Position numbers and translations under genes: made by a program | Assembly (NCBI RefSeq): GCF_011839805.1 | Contig: NZ_VWPY01000044.1 | Coordinates: 1 to 34,511 of the forward strand | Direction: 5' to 3' | From: Kineococcus rubinsiae | GTDB lineage: Bacteria > Actinomycetota > Actinomycetes > Actinomycetales > Kineococcaceae | Length of the DNA: 34,511 bases | The notes under the pieces: model-generated | The model's database searches: none | What the model was told of the DNA's origin: nothing | The model's input: the letters and a program-made list of their open reading frames with translations, nothing else | Shown: positions 16,693 to 25,339 of the stretch, in pieces | Layout: every line of letters begins with the position of its first letter | How positions within the stretch are numbered: the first letter of the stretch is position 1

Positions 16693-17867
16693 CCGCCGCC
16701 GCGCCCGGAGTGAGCACAGGCCCCGTCACGGGCCGGGGCGGGCGCCGTCCCCGCGTCCTGCACGTGGTCCAGCGCTTCTTCCCCGAGATGGGCGGGCTGG
16801 AGACCCACGTCGCCGAGGTCGCGTCGCGGCTCGCGGCCACGGGGGAGTTCGACCTCACCGTCCTGGCCACCGACCGCAGCGGTGCCCTGCCGCGCACCGA
16901 GACTGTCGCGGGGCTCGCGGTGCAGCGCCGCCGCTCGTGGCCGCGCGAGGGCGACCTCTACCTCTCCCCGGCGCTGCCCGCCGTCATCGCGCGCGGGGAC
17001 TGGGACCTCGTCCACGTCCAGGGCGTCAACACCCTCGCCCCGCCGCTGGCCATGCTGGGCGCCGTCGCCTCCCGCACCCCGTTCGTGCTCACCTTCCACA
17101 GCGGGGGGCACTCCTCGGCGACGCGGACGGCGATGCGCGACACCCAGTACCGGGTGCTGGCGCCGCTGCTGCGCCGGGCGCGGCGCCTCATCGCGGTCAG
17201 CCGCTTCGAGCGCTCGGCGTTCGCGGCGCTCACGGGCCTGCCCGAGGACCGCTTCAGCGTCATCCCGAACGGCGGTGCCCTGCCTCCCTCGCCGACGGGG
17301 GAAGCGCCCGTGCCGGGCCGCATCGTCTCCAGCGGCCGGCTGGAGCGCTACAAGGGCCACCACCGCGTGGTCGAGGCCCTGCCGCTGGTCCGCGAGCGGG
17401 TGCCGGGCGCCACGGTCGTCGTGCTCGGCGCCGGGCCCTTCGAGGCCGAGCTGCGCGAGCGCGCCCGGCGGCTCGGCGTCGCGGACGCGGTGGCGATCCG
17501 CTCGCTGCCCCCGGCCGACCGCGCCGCCATGGCGGGGGAGCTCTCCGCCGCGAGCGTCATGGCCGCGATGTCCGACTACGAGGCTCACCCCGTGGGCGTC
17601 ATGGAGGCCGTCACGCTCGGACTGCCCGTCGTGGGCGCCGACGTCGCCGGCATCGGCGACCTCGTCGAGGACGGGCTCGTGCGTGGCGTGCCGCTCGAGA
17701 GCTCGCCGCGGGTCCTCGCCGACGCCCTCGTCGAGGAGCTGCAGGCCGTCGCCGCCCGGGGCGGGGCCCCGCACCGGCCGCGGGCGCTGGACCTGCCGAG
17801 CTGGGAGACCAGCGCGGCGGCGACCGCCGAGGTCTACCGCACGGCGCTGCGGACGGTCCGCCGGTGA
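16689..17867 (+). CDS. GT4-family glycosyltransferase
   Basis: A 392-residue cytoplasmic GT-B glycosyltransferase. The N-terminal Rossmann domain begins VLHVVQRFFPEMGGLETHV, the usual GT4 acceptor-domain pattern. The C-terminal domain holds IVSSGRLERYKGHH, where donor binding starts, and the E-x7-E motif E298/E306 (YEAHPVGVMEA). GT4 enzymes are retaining and usually use nucleotide-sugar donors; the specific sugar is not deducible. The gene overlaps both neighbours by 4 bases (GTGA), so it is probably made together with the flippase fusion and the next GT4 enzyme. Confidence 0.92.
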   Translation: MTAAAPGVSTGPVTGRGGRRPRVLHVVQRFFPEMGGLETHVAEVASRLAATGEFDLTVLATDRSGALPRTETVAGLAVQRRRSWPREGDLYLSPALPAVIARGDWDLVHVQGVNTLAPPLAMLGAVASRTPFVLTFHSGGHSSATRTAMRDTQYRVLAPLLRRARRLIAVSRFERSAFAALTGLPEDRFSVIPNGGALPPSPTGEAPVPGRIVSSGRLERYKGHHRVVEALPLVRERVPGATVVVLGAGPFEAELRERARRLGVADAVAIRSLPPADRAAMAGELSAASVMAAMSDYEAHPVGVMEAVTLGLPVVGADVAGIGDLVEDGLVRGVPLESSPRVLADALVEELQAVAARGGAPHRPRALDLPSWETSAAATAEVYRTALRTVRR

Positions 17868-19024
17868 GCACCGCCCGCGGCTCCTCGCCGTCCGCCGCGC
17901 CCGGCACCACCGGCCGCCCCCTGCGGGTCGTCCACGTCATCACCACGCTGACGACGGGCGGCGCGGAGCGGCAGCTGGAGATGCTGGTGCAGCGCAGCAC
18001 GTCCGAGACCGCGACCGTCGCCCTCTACGAGGCCGGTCCCGTCGGGGACGCCATGGTGACCCGCGGGGACCGCGTGCGGGTCCTCGGCATGGACGGCTGG
18101 CGCAAGCCCCTCGCCGTGCTGCGCCTCGCGCGGCTGCTGCGCGCCTGGGCCCCCGACGTCGTCCACGTGCACCTGCTCGCGGCGCAGCTGTGGGGCATCC
18201 CGGCGGCCCGGCTCGCGGGGGTGCCCGTCGTGGTCTCCAGCGAGCACTCCCTCATGGCCGACACCGTCGAGGGCCGCCCGCACGCCTGGTGGCTGCGCGG
18301 GCTGTACCGGGGGCTGGAGCGCCTCGCGACGCACACCGTCGCGGTGTCCGCGACGACGGCCGAGCGGCTCGAGGGCTGGGGCGTCGCGCCGGCGCGGATC
18401 ACGGTGGTGGACAACGGCGTCGACGTCGAGGCGCTCGCGCCGCGACCGGCGGACCGGGCGGCCGTGCGCGCCGAGCTGTCGGTCGCGGACGGCGACGTGG
18501 CGCTCGCGGTCGTGGGCCGCCTGGACCCCGTCAAGCGGGTCGACGAGGTCCTGCGCGCGTGCGCGCCCCGCCTGCTCGCGGGCGGGCACGTCCTGCTCGT
18601 CGCGGGCGCCGGCGACCTGCTGGGCGAGCTGCAGGCCCTCGCCGCCGACCTCGGCGTCGCCGGGGCCGTGCGCTGGCTCGGCCCGCGCGGTGACGTGCCC
18701 CGGGTGCTCGCGGCGGCCGACGTCGTCGTCAGCGCCTCGCGCGACGAGACGTTCGGCATGGCCGTCGTCGAGGCCGTGGCCGCCGGCCTGCCCGTGGTGT
18801 TCGTGGAGTGCCCCGCCCTGACGGAGCTGCCCACCGTCCCGGAGGGGGCGGTGCCGGCGGCCCCGGGGGCCGAGGGGCTGCGGGCGGGCCTGGCGGAGCT
18901 CGAGCGCCGCGGGCTGCACCGCCGGCCCGTGCCCGCGGAGCTCACCGCCCGCTACGGGGCGGCCGCCGCCGCGGCGTCCGTGGACGCCCTGCACCGCCGG
19001 CTGCTGGCGGCCCGCCGCCCGTGA
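17864..19024 (+). CDS. GT4-family glycosyltransferase
   Basis: A 386-residue GT-B enzyme. The N-terminal domain opens with VVHVITTLTTGGAERQLEMLV, the GGAE pattern common in polysaccharide GT4 enzymes. The donor domain has VVGRLDPVKRVDEVL and the E-x7-E pair E295/E303 (DETFGMAVVEA). A 17-residue S/P/G-rich N-terminal extension precedes the fold. It is the fourth gene of the plus arm, with a GTGA overlap to the previous gene. It should add one sugar to the lipid-linked repeat unit on the cytoplasmic face; donor and linkage are unknown. Confidence 0.92.
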   Translation: MSTARGSSPSAAPGTTGRPLRVVHVITTLTTGGAERQLEMLVQRSTSETATVALYEAGPVGDAMVTRGDRVRVLGMDGWRKPLAVLRLARLLRAWAPDVVHVHLLAAQLWGIPAARLAGVPVVVSSEHSLMADTVEGRPHAWWLRGLYRGLERLATHTVAVSATTAERLEGWGVAPARITVVDNGVDVEALAPRPADRAAVRAELSVADGDVALAVVGRLDPVKRVDEVLRACAPRLLAGGHVLLVAGAGDLLGELQALAADLGVAGAVRWLGPRGDVPRVLAAADVVVSASRDETFGMAVVEAVAAGLPVVFVECPALTELPTVPEGAVPAAPGAEGLRAGLAELERRGLHRRPVPAELTARYGAAAAAASVDALHRRLLAARRP

Positions 19025-19117
19025 GGCGGTCCCCGCCCGACCGGCGGGACCGGCCCGGCCGGGAGGCGGGAGCGGTGGAAGGCTCAAGGGACCGCCCCGG
19101 ACGGTCGAGGGCTACCC

Positions 19118-20623
19118 ATGCCCGTCGCGCGCGCCACCGGAAGGACCCTCCTGCGGGCGGGGCGCCTGCTCACCGCCGCGCTGGTCGCGCTGGTCGTCGC
19201 CGCGGGCCTCACCGCGGGCGCGCCCCGCGCCGAGGCCGCGACCCCGCCGCCCGCGTCGAGCTTCGTGCAGCGCAGCGGCTCCGGCCTCACCCTGGCCGGG
19301 GCCCCGTTCCGCTTCTCGGGCACCAACGTCTACTGGCTGGGCCTGGACGACAACGTCCGCGATGCCGCGGGCGCCCCGACCTACCCGACGAGGTTCCGGG
19401 TCGACGACGCCTTCCGCGCCGCCCAGGCCGCGGGCGGCACCGTCGTGCGCACCTGGGGCGGGCTCGTCGGCTGCGGGCGCTGCATCGAGCCGACGCGGGG
19501 GACGTTCCAGGACAGCGCCTTCGCCTCCCTCGACTACGCCGTCGCGACGGCCGCGCGCTACCGCCAGCGCCTCGTCGTGACCCTCGTGGACAACTGGGAC
19601 TACTACCACGGCAGCAAGAACACGTTCACGGGCTGGCGCGGCCTGGGGGAGTCGGCGTTCTTCTCCGACCCGGGAGTCATCGCCGACTACCAGGCCTACA
19701 TCACCCACGTCGTCGAGCACGTGAACCCCTACACGGGCCTGCGCTACGCCGACGACCCCACCATCATGGGCTGGGAGACCGGCAACGAGATGTGGTGCCA
19801 GACCTGCGCGGGCAACCACTGGGACGGCTCGTGGACGCGGGCGGTCGCCGACCACCTCGACCGCGTCGCCCCGAAGCAGCTCGTGGTCGACGGCCACGGC
19901 ACCGACCCGTCCTGCCGGACGGGGTGCCTGCACGAACCCAGCCTCGACATCGCCTCGGTGGACGTCGTCGACGACCACTTCTACCCGATGCAGCTGGACC
20001 GGGTCCGCTCCTCGGCGGCCACGGCCGCGCGCCACGGCAAGGCCTACCTCGTCGGGGAGTACGCGTGGAACGGGGCGCGGGGCGGGGAACCCCTGGCCAC
20101 GTTCCTGGACGCCGTGCGCACCAGCGGTGCCGCGGGCGCGCTGACCTGGTCGGTGGTGGCGCACCACGACACCGCGGGGTTCGTGGACCACGACGACGGC
20201 TACCAGTACTTCTTCCCGGGCCGCACCGCCGACGAGCGGGCCCGCACGGGCACGCTGCAGGCCTTCGCCCGCGCCGTGGGGGCGCCGGAACCGCCGCGGT
20301 GGGCGATCCCGCCCACGCCGTGCGGAGTCACCGTCACGCGCACCGCGTCGGGCCAGGCCCTCAGCTGGCGCGGTGCGAGCCCCGCCGTGGTCTACGTCGT
20401 GCAGCGCCTGGACCGGACCACGCCCGGGGCGACCTGGCAGACGCTGACGTGGGAGGCGACCGACCAGCGCGTCGCGAACGGGCCCCTGTGGACGGACAGC
20501 TCGGCGGCCGCGCGCTCGATCGGCGTCGCGGCCTACCGCGTCGCCGGGCTGTCCGCGAGCCGCGTGCTCGGGGGTTTCTCCGCGAGCGCGGACACGGGTA
20601 CCCGGACGGCCTGCGCCGCCTGA
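19118..20623 (+). CDS. Secreted GH5-like glycoside hydrolase (mannanase/cellulase type)
   Basis: A 501-residue exported enzyme. Residues 1-40 form a signal peptide with a basic start, a long hydrophobic core and an ARAEAA-type cleavage region. The catalytic (beta/alpha)8 domain has E224 (GWETGNEMW), the likely acid/base, and E314 (VGEYAWNG), the likely nucleophile, placed as in clan GH-A endo-beta-mannanases and cellulases. Paired cysteines in CGRC and in CRTGC could form disulfides. The last ~120 residues look like a beta-rich accessory module. It ends the plus arm, 93 bases after a GT4 gene. Likely role: trimming or releasing the locus polymer, or degrading plant mannan; the first fits the context better. 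Confidence 0.85.
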   Translation: MPVARATGRTLLRAGRLLTAALVALVVAAGLTAGAPRAEAATPPPASSFVQRSGSGLTLAGAPFRFSGTNVYWLGLDDNVRDAAGAPTYPTRFRVDDAFRAAQAAGGTVVRTWGGLVGCGRCIEPTRGTFQDSAFASLDYAVATAARYRQRLVVTLVDNWDYYHGSKNTFTGWRGLGESAFFSDPGVIADYQAYITHVVEHVNPYTGLRYADDPTIMGWETGNEMWCQTCAGNHWDGSWTRAVADHLDRVAPKQLVVDGHGTDPSCRTGCLHEPSLDIASVDVVDDHFYPMQLDRVRSSAATAARHGKAYLVGEYAWNGARGGEPLATFLDAVRTSGAAGALTWSVVAHHDTAGFVDHDDGYQYFFPGRTADERARTGTLQAFARAVGAPEPPRWAIPPTPCGVTVTRTASGQALSWRGASPAVVYVVQRLDRTTPGATWQTLTWEATDQRVANGPLWTDSSAAARSIGVAAYRVAGLSASRVLGGFSASADTGTRTACAA

Positions 20624-20631
20624 GGTCCCGG

Positions 20632-20676
20632 GGCCGCGTCGCGGCCGGTGGTCGCGGGGGGGCTCAACCGGCGACC
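20632..20676. terminator. Hairpins between the converging arms
   Basis: The 75 bases between the two convergent hydrolase genes hold GGCCGC-GTC-GCGGCC (20632-20646), a perfect 6-base stem, and then GGTCGC (20650-20655) paired with GCGACC (20671-20676). Either stem could act in both directions and stop transcription from both arms. Confidence 0.5.
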
Positions 20677-20698
20677 GCGCGAGGGCCGGCGACCGCCC

Positions 20699-21841
20699 TC
20701 ACAGGCCGGCCGCCGCGCGGTGCAGGACACCGAACGCCGGGTCCCCCGTGGAGCGGACGAGGTCGTAGCCGTCGGTGCCGGTCGAGCTGTAGTGCCAGAG
20801 CAGGTAGCCGGCGGCACCGGCCGTCAGGGCCGCGGAGACCTTCGCCTGCAGCAGGTCCGCCCGCCGCTGCCGGCCGGCGGCGTCGGTCGCCGTGATGCCG
20901 GCCTCGCCCACCACCAGGGGTTTGCCGATCTCGCGCGCGATGGCAAAAGAGCACGCGACGGGGGCGGACGTGCTGGTGCACTCCGCGGAACCGGGGTCCG
21001 GAAGGGTCGTGCCGTCGGCACCCGGAAGCGCCTCGGTGTCCGAGCCGTAGCGCGCCCAGTCGTGCACCTCGACGAAGTCCAGACCCTGCTGGTTGTAGAC
21101 CTCGCGGAAGTCGGCCCCGCTGCCGCCGGGTGCGCCGTTGCCCTGCGTCCCCAGCGTCACGAGGTGGTTCGGATCGGCGGCGTGCACGACGGCCGACAGG
21201 TCTCCCGCGAAGCTCACGAGGACCGAGCGTCCCCGGCTGTCGCGCTCGGACGTCTCGGCCTCGTTGACCAGCATCCAGCCGAGGATCGTCGGCTCGTCGC
21301 GGTAGTGCGTGGCGATGGCGCGCGCGTAGTCGCGCAGGGACGACCGGGCGTCGCCGTAGGGGCGGCGGTAGCCCTCGGAGTAGTACCGCCCGCCGTCCGC
21401 CTGGGCGAGGGAGGTCCCCGGCTCGCCCGTGCTGCAGTCGCCCGGGCCGTCCTCGAGCACCGGGAGCAGCCGCACACCGGCGCGCCGTGCCGCCTCGACC
21501 ACGCGGTCGACCGCGCTGAAGTCCCGGCCGGAGTCCGTGTAGGTCTGGTAGGCCCAGAACCGCACGACCGTGACGCCGGCGTCCTCGCGCAGCCACCGGA
21601 ACTGCTCCTCCAGGTCGTCCGCGGGGATCCGCGACGCCGGACGGCAGGAGTAGCGGTCGCTGGCCGCGGCGTCGTAGAGGTTCACCCCGACGAAGCGGAA
21701 GGGGCTGCCGTCCACCACGAGCTGCCGGCCCTCGCGCGTCACGAAGCCGTCCGCCTCGTCCGCGGAGCACGCGACGAGCGTCGTGGCGGTCAGCAGGGCG
21801 GCGACGACCGCGCCGAGCAGGGTCCTCCAGCGGGTGCGCAT
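20699..21841 (-). CDS. Lipoprotein GH5-like glycoside hydrolase
   Basis: A 380-residue predicted lipoprotein: basic start, hydrophobic core and a lipobox-like LVAC at about residues 22-25, then a clan GH-A-like (beta/alpha)8 domain. E194 (MLVNEAE) is the probable acid/base and E313 (VVGEAGI) the probable nucleophile. The opening REGRQLVVDGSPFRFVGVNLY pattern is shared in style with the secreted hydrolase on the other arm (GSGLTLAGAPFRFSGTNVY), so the two are probably distant paralogues. The ATG overlaps the stop of the upstream GT4 gene by one base (TGATG). It should sit on the outer membrane face, anchored by lipid after LspA cleavage, and act on the polymer made here. Substrate is not known. 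Confidence 0.85.
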   Translation of the reverse strand: MRTRWRTLLGAVVAALLTATTLVACSADEADGFVTREGRQLVVDGSPFRFVGVNLYDAAASDRYSCRPASRIPADDLEEQFRWLREDAGVTVVRFWAYQTYTDSGRDFSAVDRVVEAARRAGVRLLPVLEDGPGDCSTGEPGTSLAQADGGRYYSEGYRRPYGDARSSLRDYARAIATHYRDEPTILGWMLVNEAETSERDSRGRSVLVSFAGDLSAVVHAADPNHLVTLGTQGNGAPGGSGADFREVYNQQGLDFVEVHDWARYGSDTEALPGADGTTLPDPGSAECTSTSAPVACSFAIAREIGKPLVVGEAGITATDAAGRQRRADLLQAKVSAALTAGAAGYLLWHYSSTGTDGYDLVRSTGDPAFGVLHRAAAGL

Positions 21842-23025
21842 CACGCGGGGGGCGGCGCGTGCAGCACCGCGGCCATCCGGTCGACGACGGCGCTCCAGCT
21901 GAACTCGGTCGTCGCGCGGCGGGCGGCCGCGTCGGCCATGGCGAGCGCGGCGTCGGGGGAGCGCAGCAGCCGCGCCAGCGCCGCGGCCAGGGCGCCCGGG
22001 TCCCGCGCCGGGACGACGGTCCCCTCGCGGCCGTCGCGCAGCACGTCGGGGATGCCGCACGACGCCGTCGTCACGACGGGCACGCCGTGGGCCATGGCCT
22101 CCAGCAGCACCAGGGGCAGCGGGTCGAAGACCGTCGGCAGCACGAACACGTCGGCGTCCGCGTAGAGCTCGGCGATGCGATCCCGGTCGTGCACGCGCCC
22201 GAGCACCTCGACCCCGGGCTGCGGGGGCACGTCGGGACGGGTGCCGACCAGCCGCAGCCGTGCGCCGGGGAACTCCCGGCGCAGCTCGGCGAAGGCCCGC
22301 AGCAGGTCCGGGCCACCCTTGCGGGCGAAGTCGTTGCCGATGAACAGCAGGGACGGGCCGTCCGCGCACCACCCGGCACGGCGCCGCGCGGTGGAGGAGG
22401 GCAGGAGGCCGCCGTTGATGCCGGCCCCGACGACCGTGACCGCGAAGGGGTCGACGCCGTAGTCCTCGACCAGCGAACGCCGCGTCGCGCGGCTGAAGGC
22501 GAACACGTGCGCGGCCGCGCGGTAGGCCCGCTCCTCCCGCGCGTACCAGCGCCTGAGCGCTCTGCCCCGCAGCGGGTTCCAGGCCGGCCAGTGCTCCGCG
22601 GACTGGCGGTGGGTGCAGTCGACGTACAGGTACGTCGCGGCGTCGGGCACCTCGAACAGGGCGTGCACCTGGAACACCGGGGCGTGCGGGTCGCCCACCC
22701 GGAACCGTTCCCGGGCCGCGCGCACGGTGCGCAGGCGGTACCCCAGGCCGCTCTTGAAGAACTGCTCCGCCCACCGCACGCGCGAGGGGCGGAACGTCGT
22801 CAGCGCCACGGCCGCCCGCTGCCACGCCGTGAGGTCGCACGCGATGCGGCCCGCGACGGGGAACCGGCGCTCGAGCTCCTCGAACAGGTACGGCGTCAGC
22901 GCGTCGCCCCGCGAGGCGAGCAGCAGGCCGGTCGTGGTGCGCCGCCGCGGGACGGCGGTGCCGGGCGCCGGACCCGCGGGGGCCCTCGCGGGACCCGCCG
23001 GCGCGCGGGGGGAGTGCAGGACCAT
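21841..23025 (-). CDS. GT4-like glycosyltransferase
   Basis: A 394-residue GT-B glycosyltransferase. The N-terminal half has DPHAPVFQVHALFEVPD and YLYVDCTHRQSAEHW, a pattern met in actinobacterial surface-polysaccharide enzymes. The donor domain shows LLFIGNDFARKGGPDLLRAF and, in place of E-x7-E, D-x7-E in FDPLPLVLLEAM; that E-to-D change is found in other GT4 enzymes. The first 30 residues are a P/A/R-rich extension of doubtful relevance, so a start further in is possible. The gene lies 11 bases after the upstream GT4 and overlaps the hydrolase start, within one minus-strand operon. Confidence 0.88.
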   Translation of the reverse strand: MVLHSPRAPAGPARAPAGPAPGTAVPRRRTTTGLLLASRGDALTPYLFEELERRFPVAGRIACDLTAWQRAAVALTTFRPSRVRWAEQFFKSGLGYRLRTVRAARERFRVGDPHAPVFQVHALFEVPDAATYLYVDCTHRQSAEHWPAWNPLRGRALRRWYAREERAYRAAAHVFAFSRATRRSLVEDYGVDPFAVTVVGAGINGGLLPSSTARRRAGWCADGPSLLFIGNDFARKGGPDLLRAFAELRREFPGARLRLVGTRPDVPPQPGVEVLGRVHDRDRIAELYADADVFVLPTVFDPLPLVLLEAMAHGVPVVTTASCGIPDVLRDGREGTVVPARDPGALAAALARLLRSPDAALAMADAAARRATTEFSWSAVVDRMAAVLHAPPPA

Positions 23026-23036
23026 GGCGGTTCCCG

Positions 23037-24422
23037 TCAGACGGAGGGGCGGGACAGCGAGGGGTCCTGGTGACCGGCGTCCGCGACAGAGCGGGGGTCC
23101 CGCTGCGGGGAGGCGTCGTTCAGCGCGGTGAGGTCGAGCACCACCGGGGTCCCGGCGGCCCGGGACACCTCGCCGGCCCCGGGGACCCCGAGGCCCGAGA
23201 ACACCCCGAGGTAGGCGTCGACGGAGTTCGACCAGGAGTGCGGGTCGGCGTAGCGGTGGCCCCTCAGCGACAGCAGCTGCCGCAGCGCCACGGCCAGCGC
23301 CGCCGGGTCGGCGGGGGGTACGGCCAGGGCGCCGTCGTACTCCGCGGCCGCTTCGACGAGCCCGCCGACCGACGTCACGACCGTGGGCAGGCCCGCGCTC
23401 ATCGCCATGTGCAGCGGACCGGAGGCCGAGGACCGGCGGTAAGGCAGGACCAGGGCCTCCGCCCGGGCGAAGTGCTCGCGCACCTCGGCGTCGCTGACGT
23501 AGCGGTTCACGACGTCGATGAGGTCGGCGTGGGGGCTGGCGGCGGCGGCGTCCAGGGGGTGCGTCCAGCCCTCCCAGGTCTCCCCGACGATGCTCAGCCG
23601 AAACTGCTCGGCCACCTCGCGGGGCAGCGCGGAGAACGCCTCGACCAGGTCCTCGAGGCCCTTGTAGGGCCGGATCGTGCCGAAGAACAGCAGCCGCATC
23701 GGAGCCATCGCGTCCGGGTCGCCGGGGACGTCCCCGGTCGGCCGGTCACCGGTCGGCCGGTCCTCGGCGGAGGTCCGCCGGTGCGGCAGGAGGACGGTGG
23801 TGGGAACCGCGTCGCCGTCGACGACGTGGTCGTAGGGGCCGTGCGGGATCGTCGTGACCGTCGCGGGGTCGAGGCCGTAGACGTCCTGCAGCGCAGCCGC
23901 GTCGAAGGCGGAGTGCACGACGTGCGCGTCGACGCGGCGCAGCAGGGCCCGCATCGCGAGCCGGACGTAGCGCACCACGCCGGGGACGCGGGCCTCGCCC
24001 GTGTCCTGGACCTCGTGCCACTCCACGACGACCTTCGCGCCGCGGCGCCGCGCGAGGGTCGCGATCAGCAGGTAGGAGTGCAGCACCGCGCCGGTCCACC
24101 ACTGCAGCACGACGACGTCGGGTCGCTGCTCGGCGAGGAACGCCGCGGCCGCGGGGGCCGTGCGCCCCCAGTACCAGTCGACGCCGTCGAGGACCTCGAC
24201 GCCCGGGGCGTACTGCAGGTCGTTCACGACGGTCCCCACGCGCTCGCGCCCCGGATACAGGGCGCGCGGCACGAGGCGGCGCATGAGCAGCGCACTCGTC
24301 GGCGTGACGGCCGCGAACGCGTTCGTCAGGCGGCAGGTGTAGTAGCTGATCCCCGAGGTGAAGCGCCACCCGGAACCCACGACCAGGACGCGGGGAACCC
24401 GCCCTGCTGCCTCCGCCGTCAC
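23037..24422 (-). CDS. GT4-like glycosyltransferase without E-x7-E motif
   Basis: A 461-residue GT-B protein. It opens VPRVLVVGSGWRFTSGISYYT, with the glycine-rich first loop, and has VEWHEVQDTGEARVPG in the acceptor domain and LLFFGTIRPYKGLEDLVEAF at the donor-domain start. The usual E-x7-E stretch reads YRRSSASGPLHMAMSAGLP, which lacks the first glutamate; this variant is known in related GT4 families. A 40-residue insert at about 220-250 contains a tandem DRPTG repeat (about 23737-23766). The GTG start at 24422 overlaps the preceding GT2 stop in GTGA. Polar residues past 430 look unstructured. Donor unknown. Confidence 0.85.
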   Translation of the reverse strand: MTAEAAGRVPRVLVVGSGWRFTSGISYYTCRLTNAFAAVTPTSALLMRRLVPRALYPGRERVGTVVNDLQYAPGVEVLDGVDWYWGRTAPAAAAFLAEQRPDVVVLQWWTGAVLHSYLLIATLARRRGAKVVVEWHEVQDTGEARVPGVVRYVRLAMRALLRRVDAHVVHSAFDAAALQDVYGLDPATVTTIPHGPYDHVVDGDAVPTTVLLPHRRTSAEDRPTGDRPTGDVPGDPDAMAPMRLLFFGTIRPYKGLEDLVEAFSALPREVAEQFRLSIVGETWEGWTHPLDAAAASPHADLIDVVNRYVSDAEVREHFARAEALVLPYRRSSASGPLHMAMSAGLPTVVTSVGGLVEAAAEYDGALAVPPADPAALAVALRQLLSLRGHRYADPHSWSNSVDAYLGVFSGLGVPGAGEVSRAAGTPVVLDLTALNDASPQRDPRSVADAGHQDPSLSRPSV

Positions 24423-25339
24423 GCGCTCTCCCGCGCGTTCTCTCGGGTGCCGGAGTCCAGGCGGAGTTCGAGGGCCCGCAGGTCGATGACCGTGTCCGTC
24501 TCCGGGACCGGCGTCAGGTTCTCGTCGACGGCCGCCTGACGCTGTGCGGCGACCTGCGGGGACGGGGCGTGGGCGACGCTGCGGGCCTCGGCGGCGGGCG
24601 CGGAGGTGTGCGTGCGGCCGTCTCGCCAGCGCTCGCTCAGGATCGTCTTCAGCACGCGCAGGCCGTCGCGGACGGCGTGCAGGTTGCTCTCGCCGTGGAG
24701 GCGCTGGAGCTCCACGCTGGGCACCTCGTGGATCTGCAGGTCCGCCGCGGCCACCCGGCAGTTGATGAGGGTCTCGATCTCGAAGCCGTCGCCCCACTGC
24801 GCCGTGGTCAGCCGCGAGGACGGGATGCTGAGGTGCTGCAGCACGTCTCGCCAGAAGGCGTTGTAGCCGTAGCAGAGGTCGGTGTACCGGGTGCGGAACA
24901 GCAGGTTCGTGACGAGGGTCAGCATCCGGTTGCCGGCGTCGCGGACGAGGGTGATGTCCTCGCTCCCGCCGGCCGCCAGCACGCGGCTGCCCTTGGCGAA
25001 GTCGGCGCCGGCGACCAGCGCGGCCACGAAGTCGCCGATCTCGCGGGGGTCGGCGGAGCCGTCGGCGTCGAACATGACGACGATGTCGCCCGTGGCCGCC
25101 TCGAAACCCACGGCGAGGGCGTTCCCCTTCCCCTTGCGCGTCTGCTGCAGGAAGGTCGCGCTCGGCAGGACCCGCGCCACGACCTCGGCGGTGTCGTCGG
25201 TGGAGTGCCCGTCGACGACGATCACCTCGTGGACGGGTGGCAGCTGCGGCAGGACCACCTCGAGGTTCCTGGCCTCGTTGCGGGCCGGGACGATGATGGT
25301 GACCTTCGGGGTCGTCGCGTCGCGAAGCTGGGTCGTCAT
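24419..25339 (-). CDS. GT2-family glycosyltransferase, DPM1-like
   Basis: A 306-residue GT-A glycosyltransferase. The N-terminal domain (about 10-240) has VTIIVPARNEARNLEVVLP, EVIVVDGHSTDDT and the metal-binding DAD motif in VMFDADGSADP, followed by KGSR, the usual pattern of polyprenyl-phosphate mannose/glucose synthases and related GT2 enzymes. No C-terminal membrane segments are seen; the last ~60 residues are polar. It may make a polyprenyl-phosphate sugar that a GT-C enzyme, possibly the fused C-terminal half at 12542-15913, would use; that link is inference. GGAGG precedes the ATG, the first gene of the minus arm. A longer in-frame reading from 25510 would begin inside the promoter and is rejected. 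Confidence 0.9.
   Translation of the reverse strand: MTTQLRDATTPKVTIIVPARNEARNLEVVLPQLPPVHEVIVVDGHSTDDTAEVVARVLPSATFLQQTRKGKGNALAVGFEAATGDIVVMFDADGSADPREIGDFVAALVAGADFAKGSRVLAAGGSEDITLVRDAGNRMLTLVTNLLFRTRYTDLCYGYNAFWRDVLQHLSIPSSRLTTAQWGDGFEIETLINCRVAAADLQIHEVPSVELQRLHGESNLHAVRDGLRVLKTILSERWRDGRTHTSAPAAEARSVAHAPSPQVAAQRQAAVDENLTPVPETDTVIDLRALELRLDSGTRENARESA

Noticed and set aside
23737-23766. Short CGGTCGGCCGGT tandem repeat in a GT4 gene as a CRISPR-like array
   Set aside because: Only two units, in coding frame (DRPTG repeats), with no spacers or cas genes.
12542-25339. A cellulose or alginate synthase system
   Set aside because: No BcsA-type synthase with QxxRW and PilZ, no BcsB, no Alg genes. 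The genes fit a lipid-linked repeat-unit pathway better.
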